NCBI RefSeq assembly: GCF_900188375.1
Contig: NZ_FZOO01000011.1
Coordinates: 62,001 to 126,000, forward strand
Reading direction: 5' to 3'
Length of the DNA stretch: 64,000 nucleotides
From: Geodermatophilus pulveris
Lineage (GTDB): Bacteria > Actinomycetota > Actinomycetes > Mycobacteriales > Geodermatophilaceae
Part shown: one piece after another, positions 55,218 to 64,000 of the stretch
Numbering within the stretch: the first letter of the stretch is position 1
Layout: every line of letters starts with the position of its first letter
Notes under the pieces: model-generated
The model's input: the letters and a program-made list of their open reading frames with translations, nothing else
Told to the model about the DNA's origin: nothing
Databases searched by the model: none
Made by a program: the position numbers and the translations under genes

Positions 55218-56045
55218 ATGCCGCTCGTCTCCCGCCTGTCCACCACCCCGGTCAAGGGCACCGCCCTGCACCATCCGCCGACCGTGACGGTCACCGACAA
55301 CGGAGTGCTGGACAACCGGCGGTTCCACCTCGTCGACGCGCAGGGCCGGCTGCGCAACGGCAAGCAGCTCGGCCCGCTCGTGCGGCTCACCGCCGAGTTC
55401 GACCCGGACGGCGCGCACCTGCGGCTGCGGTTCCCGGACCGCCCACCCGTCGAGGGCCGGGCCACCGACCTCGGGGAGGCGGTGCGCACCGACTTCTACG
55501 GGCGCGACGTCGACGGCCACGTGGTGGAGGGGCCGTGGTCGGCCGCGCTCACCGGATACCTCGGGGAGGAGGTCCGGCTGGTCGCGGTGGACCGCCCCGG
55601 TGACGCCGTCGACGTGCACCCGGTCACGCTGATCTCCACCGCCACCCTCGACCACCTGCGCAGCGTCACCCCGGACGGCGGGCGGCTGGACCACCGCCGG
55701 TTCCGGATGCTGGTCGAGGTGGACGGCTGCGCCGTGCACGAGGAGGACACCTGGGCCGGCCGGCAGGTGCGGATCGGCGGGGCCGTCGTGCGGGTGGTCG
55801 GTCCGGTGCCGCGCTGCGTGGTCACCAACGAGAGCCCCGACACCGGGGAGGTGGACTTCAACACGCTGAAGGCGATCGTGCGGTACCGCGGCGAGCTGGC
55901 CGCCGACCTGACCACCCCGGTCGCGCACCTCCCCGACAACGGCGCGGTCATCCTCGGCATGTACGCCACTGTCGAGCAGCCGGGCGAGGTCTCCCTCGGC
56001 GATCGGGTCGAGCTCCTCGACCAGACCGCCGACCAGCCTGCCTGA
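55218..56045 (+). CDS. MOSC domain-containing protein
   Basis: 275 residues: an N-terminal MOSC_N beta barrel (LVSRLSTTPVKGTALHHPP) and a C-terminal MOSC domain with CVVTNESPDTGEVDFNTLKA, including the conserved Cys. MOSC domains bind or deliver sulphur for molybdenum-cofactor enzymes. ATG 55218 has GGAG upstream. No molybdo-enzyme is next to it. Confidence 0.87.
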   Translation: MPLVSRLSTTPVKGTALHHPPTVTVTDNGVLDNRRFHLVDAQGRLRNGKQLGPLVRLTAEFDPDGAHLRLRFPDRPPVEGRATDLGEAVRTDFYGRDVDGHVVEGPWSAALTGYLGEEVRLVAVDRPGDAVDVHPVTLISTATLDHLRSVTPDGGRLDHRRFRMLVEVDGCAVHEEDTWAGRQVRIGGAVVRVVGPVPRCVVTNESPDTGEVDFNTLKAIVRYRGELAADLTTPVAHLPDNGAVILGMYATVEQPGEVSLGDRVELLDQTADQPA

Positions 56046-56221
56046 CCCGTCCCCGAGACCCCCATGCCACGGCCGACCGATCACGGCTCCACCAGATGAC
56101 TCACGACCTGATCAGGACTGTGGTCGTGGATGGGTTCGCCGTCCCCCATCCGGCACCGACGTGCCTGCTGAGGAGCCTGTAGCGGCTGCCAGGGGTCATC
56201 AGCGGTCGGGCGGAACCGGTC

Positions 56222-56259
56222 AATCGCAGGGTTGTTGGTTCGAGTCCGATCGGGGGAGC
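56222..56259 (+). repeat. Copy of the tRNA-Asn 3' end (attachment-site scar)
   Basis: 38 bp identical to tRNA-Asn 45752-45789 except at two positions, both in the T stem, where the changed bases give G-T pairs. No 5' half of a tRNA is present upstream. Such direct repeats are left by integrases that use a tRNA 3' end. A dead integrase gene begins 50 bp further on. Confidence 0.88.
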
Positions 56260-56308
56260 GAGACGAGGTCCTCGATCAGCGTGTTCGCCGGTCAAGGGCC
56301 TTCGCCGT

Positions 56309-56893
56309 TCAGTGACCAGGGACTCCATCCCCCGGTGACCCCCGGTCTCCTTCCTGTTGCCGCCCCAGGGTCAGCATCTCGGCGGCCCGCTCGGACACGG
56401 TGTGACGGCACATGGAGACGTCCTGGGTCGTGCTCGCTCGGGCGTGCCCCGGGTAGTTGGCGATCTCCCGAGCCGACGGGCCGGCCAGGTGCACCGAGGA
56501 CCCGCGCAGCGCGCAGGCCCCCGCGATCCGAGACCCCGTCCCCGCCAGCGTGGCCACGAGGTCGGGCAGGTCGCGTCGCCGAGCCTTCATGTCCGCGTCG
56601 GCGAAGGCCACCACGGCGTCCCGCTGCCTGGGCGTGAAGGCACGTTCGGTGTCGCGGGTGCCGCTCCTCGTGGTGCGGACGCTGATCGGCCCAGCCGAGC
56701 GCACCGGGTCGGCCGGGATGGCGTCATGCTCGGTCGCCAGGTCCAGCACCCCACGCACGACGATCCGGGTCATCGCCGCACCCTTTCCGCTGCTCCGAGC
56801 AACGGCGGTCAGGGACCGTTCGACACCGCCGACGGTCATCTCACGGACGGTCAGATCCGCCAGTGGAGACGGGCGGGTCTGCGTGCCGATCAC
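56309..56893 (-). pseudogene. Tyrosine integrase, inactivated
   Basis: About 194 codons. The core-binding part (LTVREMTVGGVERSLTAVA, RGVLDLATEHDAIPADPVRS) and the first catalytic region (LAGTGSRIAGACALR) remain. About 100 residues, including the HxxR box, are missing. The end reads SAREIANYPGHARASTTQDV then SMCR, where the catalytic Tyr (QDVYMGR in relatives) is Ser. It is therefore dead. It lies beside the tRNA-Asn copy, as integrase genes do. Confidence 0.8.
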
Positions 56894-56997
56894 GTGCAGA
56901 TCGCAGGTGGACGTGTGGACCTGGCGGGTGTGGACGGAGCGATCCGACGCGGACAGCTCGGCCGGCCAGACCCGGTCGGCGCTGGACGGCCGACCGC

Positions 56998-58488
56998 TCA
57001 GGACGCCGTCCCGATGGCCGGGGCGCCGTCCGGTGCGGCGCGGCCGACGGCGGCCAGCAGTGCCTGGGCCGCCAGGCCGACCACCGCGGTGTAGGTGGGG
57101 TAGGCGAACTCGGTCGTCGCGAGCACCTCAGCGCCGGCATCGGCGCGCATCGCCGCGGCCACCACCTGCACCACCTCCAGTGCCTCCTCGCCCACGGCGT
57201 GCGCGCCGAGCAGCCGACCGGCGTCCGCGGTGGTGACCAGCTTGAGGAAGCCGGTCGTGCGCCGGTCTATGACGGCGCGCTCCAACTGCGCGTAGGGCAC
57301 CGTCGCCACGAGGCAGTCGGGGTGGCGCTCACGCGCGGCGCGCTCGGTGAGCCCGACCTGGCCGTAGTCGGGGTCGGTGAAGCCGCCGGAGGGCAGCACC
57401 TCGTGCCGAGCGGTCGTCGTCGGCCCGAGGACGGCGTTGGTCCCGGCCACCACCCCGTCGACGACGCCGGCCTGCACCAGCCCCGCCCGGCCGTCGGCGT
57501 CCCCGGCCACCCAGACGTGCTCGAGGTCGGTGCGCTGGTGCTGGTCGGTCCCGATCGCGGCCCGGGTGGCGCTGACACCCACCGTCTCGAGCCCCAGGCC
57601 CTCCAGTGCCGCGGGCCACCCGGCGCAGACGACGACTGCGTCGACGTCGACGTGCTCAGCGCCGCCATCGGCGCCGGTGAACACGACCCGCCGGCGCCCG
57701 CCGACGAGCTCCTCGACCGACTGCAGCCCGCCGATGCCCACCCGCACGTCGACCCCGTCGTGGGTGAACGCGGCGGCAACGGCCGCGGAGACGTCCTCGT
57801 CGGCCGAGGGCAGCACGCGCGGCGCGACCTCGAGCACGGTGACCCGCGACCCGAACGCGGAGAAGACCGTCACCAGCTGGGCGCCGGTGTAGCCGCTGCC
57901 CACGATGGCGACCGAGGCCGGCAGGTCCGGCAGGTCGACGACGTGCTCGGGCACCGTGGTCAGCTCGGTGCCGGGCACCCCGAGGACGCGGGAGTGCCCG
58001 CCCACCGCGAGCACGAACGAGCGTCCCCGCACCCTCCGCCCGCTGCCGGCCAGGCGGATCTCGTGCCGGCCGGTGAACGAGGCGCGGCCCTCCACGTGCA
58101 GCACCACCCCGGCGGCGGCCAGCTGCCCGGTGAGGTCCTTGGCCGCGTGCACGTCCTCGACCACCCCGCGCACCCGCGCCACGGTGCGCGCCCACACCAG
58201 CTCCGGGTCGCCCACCTGCACCCCGTAGTCACCCGCTGAGCGGATGTCGCGCAGCAGTCGGGCGGTGCGGGCCAGCACGCGGACAGGCACGCACCCGGTG
58301 TTGACGCAGGTGCCGCCGACGCGCTCGGCCTCCACGACGGCGACCGAGGCGCCCAGCTCGGCGGCGCGCAGGGCAGCCGCCACCCCGGCGGGGCCGGCCC
58401 CCACCACGACCACGTCGTACTCGCTGCCGTCCACCTCGCTTCCCGCGGCGGCGGTCTGCGGATCGGTCAGGTCGGTTCCGGGCGTCAT
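56998..58488 (-). CDS. Mercuric reductase-like FAD disulphide oxidoreductase
   Basis: 496 residues, class I pyridine nucleotide-disulphide oxidoreductase. FAD site VVVVGAGPAGVAAALRA, redox pair C61-C66 (GGTCVNTGCVPVRVL), NAD(P) site VAIVGSGYTGAQLV, second FAD site VWVAGDADG. The His-Glu dyad of dihydrolipoamide dehydrogenase is absent: the C-terminal end reads EFAYPTYTAVVGLAAQ, closer to MerA. It has no HMA domain and no terminal Cys pair, so mercury reduction is not supported. Start ATG 58488. Confidence 0.85.
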   Translation of the reverse strand: MTPGTDLTDPQTAAAGSEVDGSEYDVVVVGAGPAGVAAALRAAELGASVAVVEAERVGGTCVNTGCVPVRVLARTARLLRDIRSAGDYGVQVGDPELVWARTVARVRGVVEDVHAAKDLTGQLAAAGVVLHVEGRASFTGRHEIRLAGSGRRVRGRSFVLAVGGHSRVLGVPGTELTTVPEHVVDLPDLPASVAIVGSGYTGAQLVTVFSAFGSRVTVLEVAPRVLPSADEDVSAAVAAAFTHDGVDVRVGIGGLQSVEELVGGRRRVVFTGADGGAEHVDVDAVVVCAGWPAALEGLGLETVGVSATRAAIGTDQHQRTDLEHVWVAGDADGRAGLVQAGVVDGVVAGTNAVLGPTTTARHEVLPSGGFTDPDYGQVGLTERAARERHPDCLVATVPYAQLERAVIDRRTTGFLKLVTTADAGRLLGAHAVGEEALEVVQVVAAAMRADAGAEVLATTEFAYPTYTAVVGLAAQALLAAVGRAAPDGAPAIGTAS

Positions 58489-58992
58489 GCCTGCAGCCTG
58501 CCGACCCCCGCGCGGGCATGCCACGGCAGGTGGCTGACCAGGCTGCGGCCAGGCGCCGCTCCGGCGGCGGCGGTGACCGGAGTGACGGACCCGGTGACGT
58601 CCATGACACCGACGCCGCCCGCACGTGGCAGGGCACCGCGGACCTCGGCGGGGTCCCGAACGCGGTCGCAGCGGTTGCCGCCGACGGAGCGCTGCGACGT
58701 TGACCACGCTGCTGTCGGCCTGACCCCCACCTGCTCGCCGGTCGCACCGGCTGTCCCGGACGCACGCCCGGCGATGTCGACCGCCGGTCACCCTTGTCGG
58801 GCAGTCGCGCAGCGCCGAGCCCTCGAACTCCGGGACGGGCCGAGCGTGTCCGTTGCGCGGTGCCGGAGCCCTGTGACGGTCCGGTGACGAGGACCGTCGG
58901 CTCCTCGGAACCGGGGAGGATCGGGGCCACGGCGGGAGCGGGGCACCTGGCCGAGACGCGGCCGGACCTGAGCTGGCGACGGAGGGCTCGAC
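58489..58992. other. Intergenic region, no convincing gene
   Basis: About 500 bp between divergent genes. A minus-strand frame of 81 codons ends by overlapping the flavoprotein start (ATGA), but has no recognisable motif. No operator or promoter is clear. Confidence 0.4.
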
Positions 58993-59339
58993 ATGGCGGA
59001 CACCCCGGCCGGGAGGGCCGACGACCCATCGAGGAGCGACCCACCGAGGCGCCGAGCGGTCGGGAGCCGACGCCCGGACGGGCGGCGTTCACCGAGGCCA
59101 TCGACCGGCGGACCGGCGCCATCCGCGCCAGCGGCCACCTCGACCGCCGGGCCGCCGACGTGCTCAGCAGCACCGTCGAGGCCCTGCGTCGCAGCGGGAG
59201 CGGATGGATCGTCCTCGACCTGGGCGGGGTGCAGGCCGCCGACGCCGCCGGCCTGCGCGCCGTCCGTTCCCTCGAGACGTGGATCGCGGCCGAAGGGGGA
59301 CGGGTGGCGCTGCTGGACGCGCCGCCCCCGGTGGACTGA
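58993..59339 (+). pseudogene. STAS-domain (anti-anti-sigma-like) protein, frameshifted
   Basis: ATG 58993 has GGAGG seven bases upstream (MADTPAGRADD), but the STAS domain lies in another frame: TGAIRASGHLDRRAADVL, WIVLDLGGVQAADAAGLRAV and GGRVALLDAP, ending at 59339. In the STAS frame no start codon precedes the domain closely. A shift between about 59000 and 59095 is needed to join them. It is either a broken gene or a sequencing slip. The Ser phospho-site of SpoIIAA is replaced (ADAAG). Confidence 0.55.
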
Positions 59340-59603
59340 GTCGCTCCCGCCCGGCCACTGCCGGCCGCACCCGGTAGCCCGTGACCGGCACGAGGACGTC
59401 GACGCTCGCGATCCCCCGGAACCGGTGCACCAGACCGGGACCGGGCGTGCGCATCGGTCGGTGTCACCGCCGATCGTCACGTCCGTCCCCCCGGCCACGG
59501 GCGAGCCCGTCGACCAGGGTGACGGTCAGGACCGGGTGTCACGGAGCCATGGCGCGTCCGTCCCCGGGCCGGCGGCGGCCGGCGGACCCGGTGTCCGCCG
59601 CGG

Positions 59604-60245
59604 TCACGGCGCCCTCCGGCTGCCGGGCGCCCCTCCGTGGACGTCACCAGTGGTGACGCGGACCGGAGAGGAAGGCGGCCGGGGCCGTCGGACGGCGTAG
59701 CGCAGCAGGACCACACCGTTGCCGAACCGCCGGTTCTCCACCAGCTCCAGGTGGGTCGGCTGGTCGGCGGTCTCGAACAGCCGCCGACCGCGGCCGACGA
59801 CGACCGGGTTGACGTAGAGCCGGTACTCGTCGACCAGGTCCAGCCGGCGGAACGTCCCGGCCAGGTCGGCCCCGCCGAGCGTCATGTCCCCGCCGGGCTG
59901 CTGCTGCCACGCGCGGACCTCGTCGGGGTCCACCTCCGCACGCAGCGAGGCGTTGGGGCCGACCGCCCGCAGCGTGCGGGAGAACACGACCTTGGGCACC
60001 GCCCGCCAGATGCCGGCGAACTCGCGCATGGTCGGCGGGGCGTCGGGGTCCTGGTCGGCGGTCGGCCAGAACGCCTCCATGAGCTCGTAGGTGACCCGGC
60101 CCTCCAGGAAGGCGCTGTTGGCCGCGAGCTGCTCGTTGAAGTGCGCGTGCAGCTCCTCGTCGACGAGGTGCCAGCTCAGGTCGTGGTCCGGCCCCTCGAA
60201 GTAGCCGTCCAGCGACAGCATCATGTGCACGACGATCGCCCGCAT
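59604..60245 (-). CDS. Dihydrofolate reductase/RibD C-terminal domain family protein
   Basis: 213 residues: VVHMMLSLDGYFEGPDHDLSW, EGRVTYELMEAFWPT, GGDMTLGGADLAGTF and YVNPVVVGRGRRLF are the family blocks. NADPH-dependent reduction is likely; the substrate is unknown. ATG 60245. Close downstream of an F420/NADP oxidoreductase gene in the same direction. Confidence 0.82.
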   Translation of the reverse strand: MRAIVVHMMLSLDGYFEGPDHDLSWHLVDEELHAHFNEQLAANSAFLEGRVTYELMEAFWPTADQDPDAPPTMREFAGIWRAVPKVVFSRTLRAVGPNASLRAEVDPDEVRAWQQQPGGDMTLGGADLAGTFRRLDLVDEYRLYVNPVVVGRGRRLFETADQPTHLELVENRRFGNGVVLLRYAVRRPRPPSSPVRVTTGDVHGGAPGSRRAP

Positions 60246-60303
60246 GCGTCCTCCCGATCCCACGGCCCGGTCCAGCAGCTGTGACCGGTGGCCGCGGACG
60301 ATC

Positions 60304-60936
60304 TCATCGGTCCGCGTCGGCCAGTGCCCGGCGCAGCTGGCCGGCGTCCAGGCGCACGTCGTACGCGGGCGTCCCCGGCTCGAAGCGGCGTCCCTCGGTC
60401 AGCGGGCCGGCGTCCACGACGTCGAAGCCGACCTCGTCGATCAGGCCGGCGACCACGGCCTTGGCGGCCGCGTCGTCCCCGGCGACGGGCAGGGCCCGGC
60501 GACCGGGGCTGCCGGCCGGCTGCCCGTGGGTGGCCAGGTGCTCGGACCAGATGGTGTTGAAGGCCTTGACCAGGCGGGCCCCCGGCAGGTGCCGGGCGAG
60601 CAGCTCGCTGGAGGTCGTCGTGCCGTCGTCCAGCCCGGCGATCCGGCCGTCGCGGTCCGGGTAGTGGTTGGTCGTGTCGGCGACGACCGCGCCGGCGAGC
60701 TCGGCGGCGGGCACGTCCCGGTAGGCGCCCAGGGGGATGGTCACCACGACCAGGTCGCTGCCCGCGGCGGCCTCGGCCGGGGTGGCCGCCGACGCCGCGG
60801 GCCCCAGCCGGGCGACGAGGTCGGCCAGGGTGTCCGGTCCGCGTGAGTTGCTCAGCACGACGTGGTGTCCGGCGCCGACGGACAGCCGGGCCAGCGTGCT
60901 GCCGATGTTGCCCGCTCCGATGAACCCGATCCGCAT
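60304..60936 (-). CDS. NADPH-dependent F420 reductase-like protein
   Basis: 210 residues with an N-terminal Rossmann fold: MRIGFIGAGNIGSTLARL, VVLSNSRGPDTL, SDLVVVTIPLGAYRDVP and LVKAFNTIWSEHL. This is the F420_oxidored family, which passes hydride between NADP and F420 or acts on related substrates. Actinomycetes with F420 commonly have several. ATG 60936. Confidence 0.82.
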   Translation of the reverse strand: MRIGFIGAGNIGSTLARLSVGAGHHVVLSNSRGPDTLADLVARLGPAASAATPAEAAAGSDLVVVTIPLGAYRDVPAAELAGAVVADTTNHYPDRDGRIAGLDDGTTTSSELLARHLPGARLVKAFNTIWSEHLATHGQPAGSPGRRALPVAGDDAAAKAVVAGLIDEVGFDVVDAGPLTEGRRFEPGTPAYDVRLDAGQLRRALADADR

Positions 60937-61007
60937 GCCCCCGCAACCGCCTCGGCCGGGCCGGTGTTCCGACGACGCCGGCCCCCGCGCGGCCCGTCCG
61001 GGTGTCG

Positions 61008-63008
61008 CTAGGCGGGGATCACCGGCCGCAGCGGCCGGTGCGGGCCGCCCCGGTCGCGGGGAGGGGCGTCCTCGCGCGTCGGGGCGTGCCGGACGACGTC
61101 GCCGTCGGCGAAGACCACGCCGTCCTCGCAGCGCGCCTCGACGGTGCCCCCGCCGAACTGCTCGGCGTAGAGCCGGGCGTACAGGCCGCCCTGCGCCATG
61201 AGCTCGGCGTGCGCGCCGCGCTCCACCACCCGGCCGCGGTCGAACACGAAGATCGCGTCGGCGGCGAGCACGGTGGACAGCCGGTGGGCGATGGCGATCG
61301 TCGTCCGGCCGCGCATCGCCTGCTCCAGCGCCTGCTGCACCAGCCGCTCGCTGGCGGTGTCGAGGGCCGAGGTGGCCTCGTCGAGGATCAGCACCCGGGG
61401 GTCGGCCAGCAGCACCCGCGCGATGGCCAGCCGCTGCTTCTCCCCGCCCGACAGCCGGTACCCGCGCTCGCCCACCGTCGTGCCGTAGCCGTCGGCCAGC
61501 CGCTCGATCCGGTCGTGGATGTTGGCGGCGCGCGCCGCCGCCTCGATCTGCGCGTCGGTGGCGTCGGGACGGCCGTACCGCAGGTTGTCCCGCACCGAGG
61601 CGTGGAAGAGGTAGGACTCCTGGGTCACGACGCCGATCGCCCGCGCCAGCGACGCCCGGGTGAGGTCGCGGACGTCGTGGCCGTCGAGGGTGACCCGGCC
61701 GGCGTCGACGTCGTACAGCCGGGGCACCAGGTAGGCCGCGGTGGTCTTCCCGGCACCGCTGGGGCCCACGAAGGCCACCAGCGACCCGGCCGGGACGTCG
61801 AGGCTGACGCCGTCGAGGGTCCACGGCTGGGTGCCGTCGGCGCCGGCGCGGTCGCCGCTGTCGTAGCGGAAGCGCACGTCCTCGAACCGCACGTGCCCGG
61901 CCACGTCCCGCTCGGCGAGGTCCAGCGCGCCGGGCCGCTCGACGATGGCCGGCTGCAGGTCCAGGTACTCGAAGATGCGCTCGAACAGCGCCAGCGAGGT
62001 CTGCACGTCCACCCCGACGCGGAGCAGCTGCACGACCGGGAACAGCAGCCGGGTCTGCAGCGTCGTGAACGCCACGATCGTCCCCGCCGTGAGCGTGTCG
62101 GCCCCGCCGGCGAGGAAGACCCCGCCGATCGACAGCCCGGCCACCAGGTACACCAGGGCCGGGGTGAGCCCGAAGAACGCCTGCACGGTGGCGAAGAAGG
62201 ACTGCCCGGTCATGGTCTGCCGCACCTGCAGCTCGGCCTGCCGCGCGTTCTCGGCGGAGTACCGCTCCACCTCGGTCTGCTGCCGGTCGAAGACCTTCGC
62301 GAGCAGCACCCCGCTCACCGACAGCGTCTCCTGCGTGATGGCGGTCATGTCGGCGACCGAGCGCTGGGTGGCGCCGGCGACCCGGCGCCGCACCCGGCCG
62401 ACCCGGATCTGCAGCAGCACGAAGGCCGGCAGCAGCACCACCGCGACCAGCGTCAGCCGCCAGGACAGCACCAGCATCGCCACCAGCGCGCTGACCACGG
62501 TCACCGTGTTGCCCAGGATGGAGCTGGCGGTGTCGGTGACCACCGACTGCACCCCGGCGACGTCGTTGCCCAGCCGGCTCTGGATCTCGCCGGTCCGGGT
62601 GCTGGTGAAGAAGGCCAGCTCCATCCGCTGCAGGTGCGCGAACAGCCGGTCGCGCAGGTCGCGCATGACCGCGTTGCCCAGCCGGGTGGCCAGCCAGGTC
62701 TGGGCCACCCCCAGCAGCGCGGTCAGCAGCGTGACGCCGATGCTCGCGGCCACCAGGACCAGCAGGAGCCCGATCCGCGGCTGGCCGACGGAGCCCTCGG
62801 CCGTCCGGGGGAACAGGGCCCGGTCGAAGATGGCCTGGGTCAGGAACGGCAGCGCGATGCCCAGCAGCGAGGACAGCAGGATGGTCACCGCCACCACGGC
62901 GACCCGCCGCCGGTAGGGCCCGAACAGCGCGACGACGCGCCGCCCGGTGCGGTCCGGCGCCGCAGCGACCTCCGCCGGCCCGGCGGGAGTTGGCGGGCCC
63001 GCGGTCAT
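61008..63008 (-). CDS. ABC exporter, fused permease and ATPase
   Basis: 666 residues. Six membrane helices (residues about 35-310) and an ATPase: Walker A VGPSGAGKTT, Q-loop VTQESYLFH, signature LSGGEKQRLAIARVL, Walker B VLILDEATSALD, H-loop IAHRL. All catalytic residues are present, so it can work as a homodimer. ATG 63008 is chosen since upstream sequence is non-conserved. Likely a drug or lipid exporter; cargo unknown. Confidence 0.9.
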   Translation of the reverse strand: MTAGPPTPAGPAEVAAAPDRTGRRVVALFGPYRRRVAVVAVTILLSSLLGIALPFLTQAIFDRALFPRTAEGSVGQPRIGLLLVLVAASIGVTLLTALLGVAQTWLATRLGNAVMRDLRDRLFAHLQRMELAFFTSTRTGEIQSRLGNDVAGVQSVVTDTASSILGNTVTVVSALVAMLVLSWRLTLVAVVLLPAFVLLQIRVGRVRRRVAGATQRSVADMTAITQETLSVSGVLLAKVFDRQQTEVERYSAENARQAELQVRQTMTGQSFFATVQAFFGLTPALVYLVAGLSIGGVFLAGGADTLTAGTIVAFTTLQTRLLFPVVQLLRVGVDVQTSLALFERIFEYLDLQPAIVERPGALDLAERDVAGHVRFEDVRFRYDSGDRAGADGTQPWTLDGVSLDVPAGSLVAFVGPSGAGKTTAAYLVPRLYDVDAGRVTLDGHDVRDLTRASLARAIGVVTQESYLFHASVRDNLRYGRPDATDAQIEAAARAANIHDRIERLADGYGTTVGERGYRLSGGEKQRLAIARVLLADPRVLILDEATSALDTASERLVQQALEQAMRGRTTIAIAHRLSTVLAADAIFVFDRGRVVERGAHAELMAQGGLYARLYAEQFGGGTVEARCEDGVVFADGDVVRHAPTREDAPPRDRGGPHRPLRPVIPA

Positions 63009-63288
63009 GGGGGGAGGGTGCCCCGGGGCACGCCGGGAGTCCAGCGGGCCACCGGGACGGACCCCGGCCGCCTCCTCGACGTCGACCACCGGGCGCCGGC
63101 GGCCCCGTGGGCCGGAGGACCCGGTGGTCCTCGCCGCGTCTCATGACAGCCGTGCACCACCGGGCGGGTCCGGGGACGGCCGTGGTACCCGTCGGTCATC
63201 GCCGCCGTGAGCCGACCGCGCGACGACCACCCTGTGGCGCAGACCACGGTGGGCGCATCTCCGTCGAGCAGAGGACGGTCCGTGTCGG

Positions 63289-63730
63289 GTGAACTGGGGC
63301 TCTCGCGGACCAACGGCATCCTGCGTCAGCCCTGGATCACGCCCGATCGGACGAGCGGCGGGCTGGGGTGGACGAGCAGCACCCGTCGGTGCAGCAGGAG
63401 CGGCCCTACCGGGACTCGTTCGCCGCCGCCGGCACGCACCTGGTGTCCTGCGCCTCGACGGGCCCGTCGTCGTCCGGCGCGGGCGAGGTGCGGCCAGCCG
63501 CACCCGTGAGGTGCCGGCCGGGGGCCTGTTCGTCCACCCTGCGGGGCGCGACCTGACCGTCGAGCTCGGCGGCCCCCTGCACACGGTGCACCTCCACCTG
63601 CGCGGCGACGCGCTGCAAGACGCCGGGGACGGCGACCGGCGCGTGTAGCCGGCTGAGGAACCGGGCACGAGCGACCGCCTGCTGGAACTGCTCCTGCGCT
63701 CGATGGACCAGACGCGCCCGACCCGGCCCG
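63289..63730 (+). pseudogene. AraC-type regulator, N-terminal ligand-domain remnant
   Basis: The frame ending at 63648 carries TREVPAGGLFVHPAGRDLTV and GGPLHTVHLHLRGDALQDAG, a cupin-like strand pattern typical of AraC-family sensor domains. Just after the stop another frame has SDRLLELLLRSMDQT, the linker helix of such proteins. No DNA-binding HTH follows. The N-terminus is also disrupted. It is weakly supported. Confidence 0.33.
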
Positions 63731-64000
63731 GCACTGTGGGAGCTCGCCGGCCGGCTCCGCGCCCCCTGGTCGCTCGCGGAGCTGGGCGTGCAGGAGGCCG
63801 ACCTCCCGCGGATCGCCGACCTCGCCGTCGCCGGGGGCTCGGCCTACGCCGATCCGCGCCTGGTCACCCGTGACGGCGTGCAGTCCCTGCTGCGCGACGC
63901 CTGGGCGGCCTGGTCGCGCCCTTGGCATGATCCGGGTCCGCCCCCACGCCGGACCGCTGTGTGCCCGGCCACATCTGCCCACCCGCAGTGGGGGCGTTCA
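63731..64000 (+). pseudogene. Maleylacetate reductase, C-terminal fragment (runs to window edge)
   Basis: ALWELAGRLRAPWSLAELGV, QEADLPRIADLAVAGG and DPRLVTRDGVQSLLRDAWAA match the last 65 residues of iron-alcohol-dehydrogenase-type maleylacetate reductases. All catalytic parts are missing, and the frame continues open past the natural end to the window edge. With the AraC remnant before it, this is debris of an aromatic-ring degradation cluster. Confidence 0.58.

Noticed and set aside
58485-58730. Small minus-strand gene overlapping the flavoprotein start
   Set aside because: Only the ATGA overlap supports it; no ribosome site, motif or convincing composition.

Overview
The window is very GC-rich (over 70 % by eye), uses GTG starts freely and follows actinobacterial gene order: hrcA-dnaJ-rsmE, phoH-ybeY-CNNM/CBS-era-recO-uppS, and glyS, dusB and dnaG close together. 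With the family make-up, this suggests a soil or rock actinomycete near Geodermatophilaceae (Blastococcus, Geodermatophilus, Modestobacter). That placement is inferred, not tested.

Layout. 1-5.3 kb: a secreted alpha/beta hydrolase with DUF4397 repeats (cut by the window edge), an enoyl-CoA hydratase and hemW. 5.5-12.4 kb: an ABC exporter, then a light module made of a CarH/LitR-like MerR-B12 regulator, a proton-pumping rhodopsin and a Blh-type beta-carotene cleavage enzyme, followed by a DesK/DesR-like two-component system. 12.4-16 kb: heat-shock operon hrcA-dnaJ-rsmE behind a perfect CIRCE operator. 16.1-24.3 kb: a phosphonate-type ABC system with a fused double permease, and a branched-chain amino-acid-type ABC system with a permease-ATPase fusion. 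24.5-29.1 kb: hinT and accessory genes, several of them broken, including a small CHAT/caspase-like protein. 29.2-35.2 kb: core operon phoH to uppS. 35.5-45.6 kb: an Nramp-like transporter, glyS, dusB, dnaG and small conserved genes.

45.7-56.9 kb is an accessory island. It begins at a tRNA-Asn gene. An imperfect 38-bp copy of the tRNA 3' end lies at 56.2 kb, next to a dead tyrosine integrase. The island holds broken genes (HNH protein, LCAT-like esterase), one intact unknown membrane protein, an intact IS5-family element inserted in an older IS remnant, and an amide-use cluster: FmdB, AmiS channel, two FmdA amidases, a second FmdB, and a MOSC protein. 57-64 kb: a MerA-like flavoprotein, a broken STAS gene, a RibD/DHFR-like reductase, an F420:NADP reductase-like protein, an ABC exporter, and remnants of an AraC regulator and a maleylacetate reductase at the right edge.

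How genes work together. Blh would make the retinal that the rhodopsin needs, and the B12 photoreceptor next to them is well placed to switch the pair on in light. HrcA would repress its own operon through CIRCE. AmiS would admit short amides that the FmdA pair hydrolyses to ammonium. A family of about 57-bp hairpin repeats punctuates gene ends in the first 13 kb.
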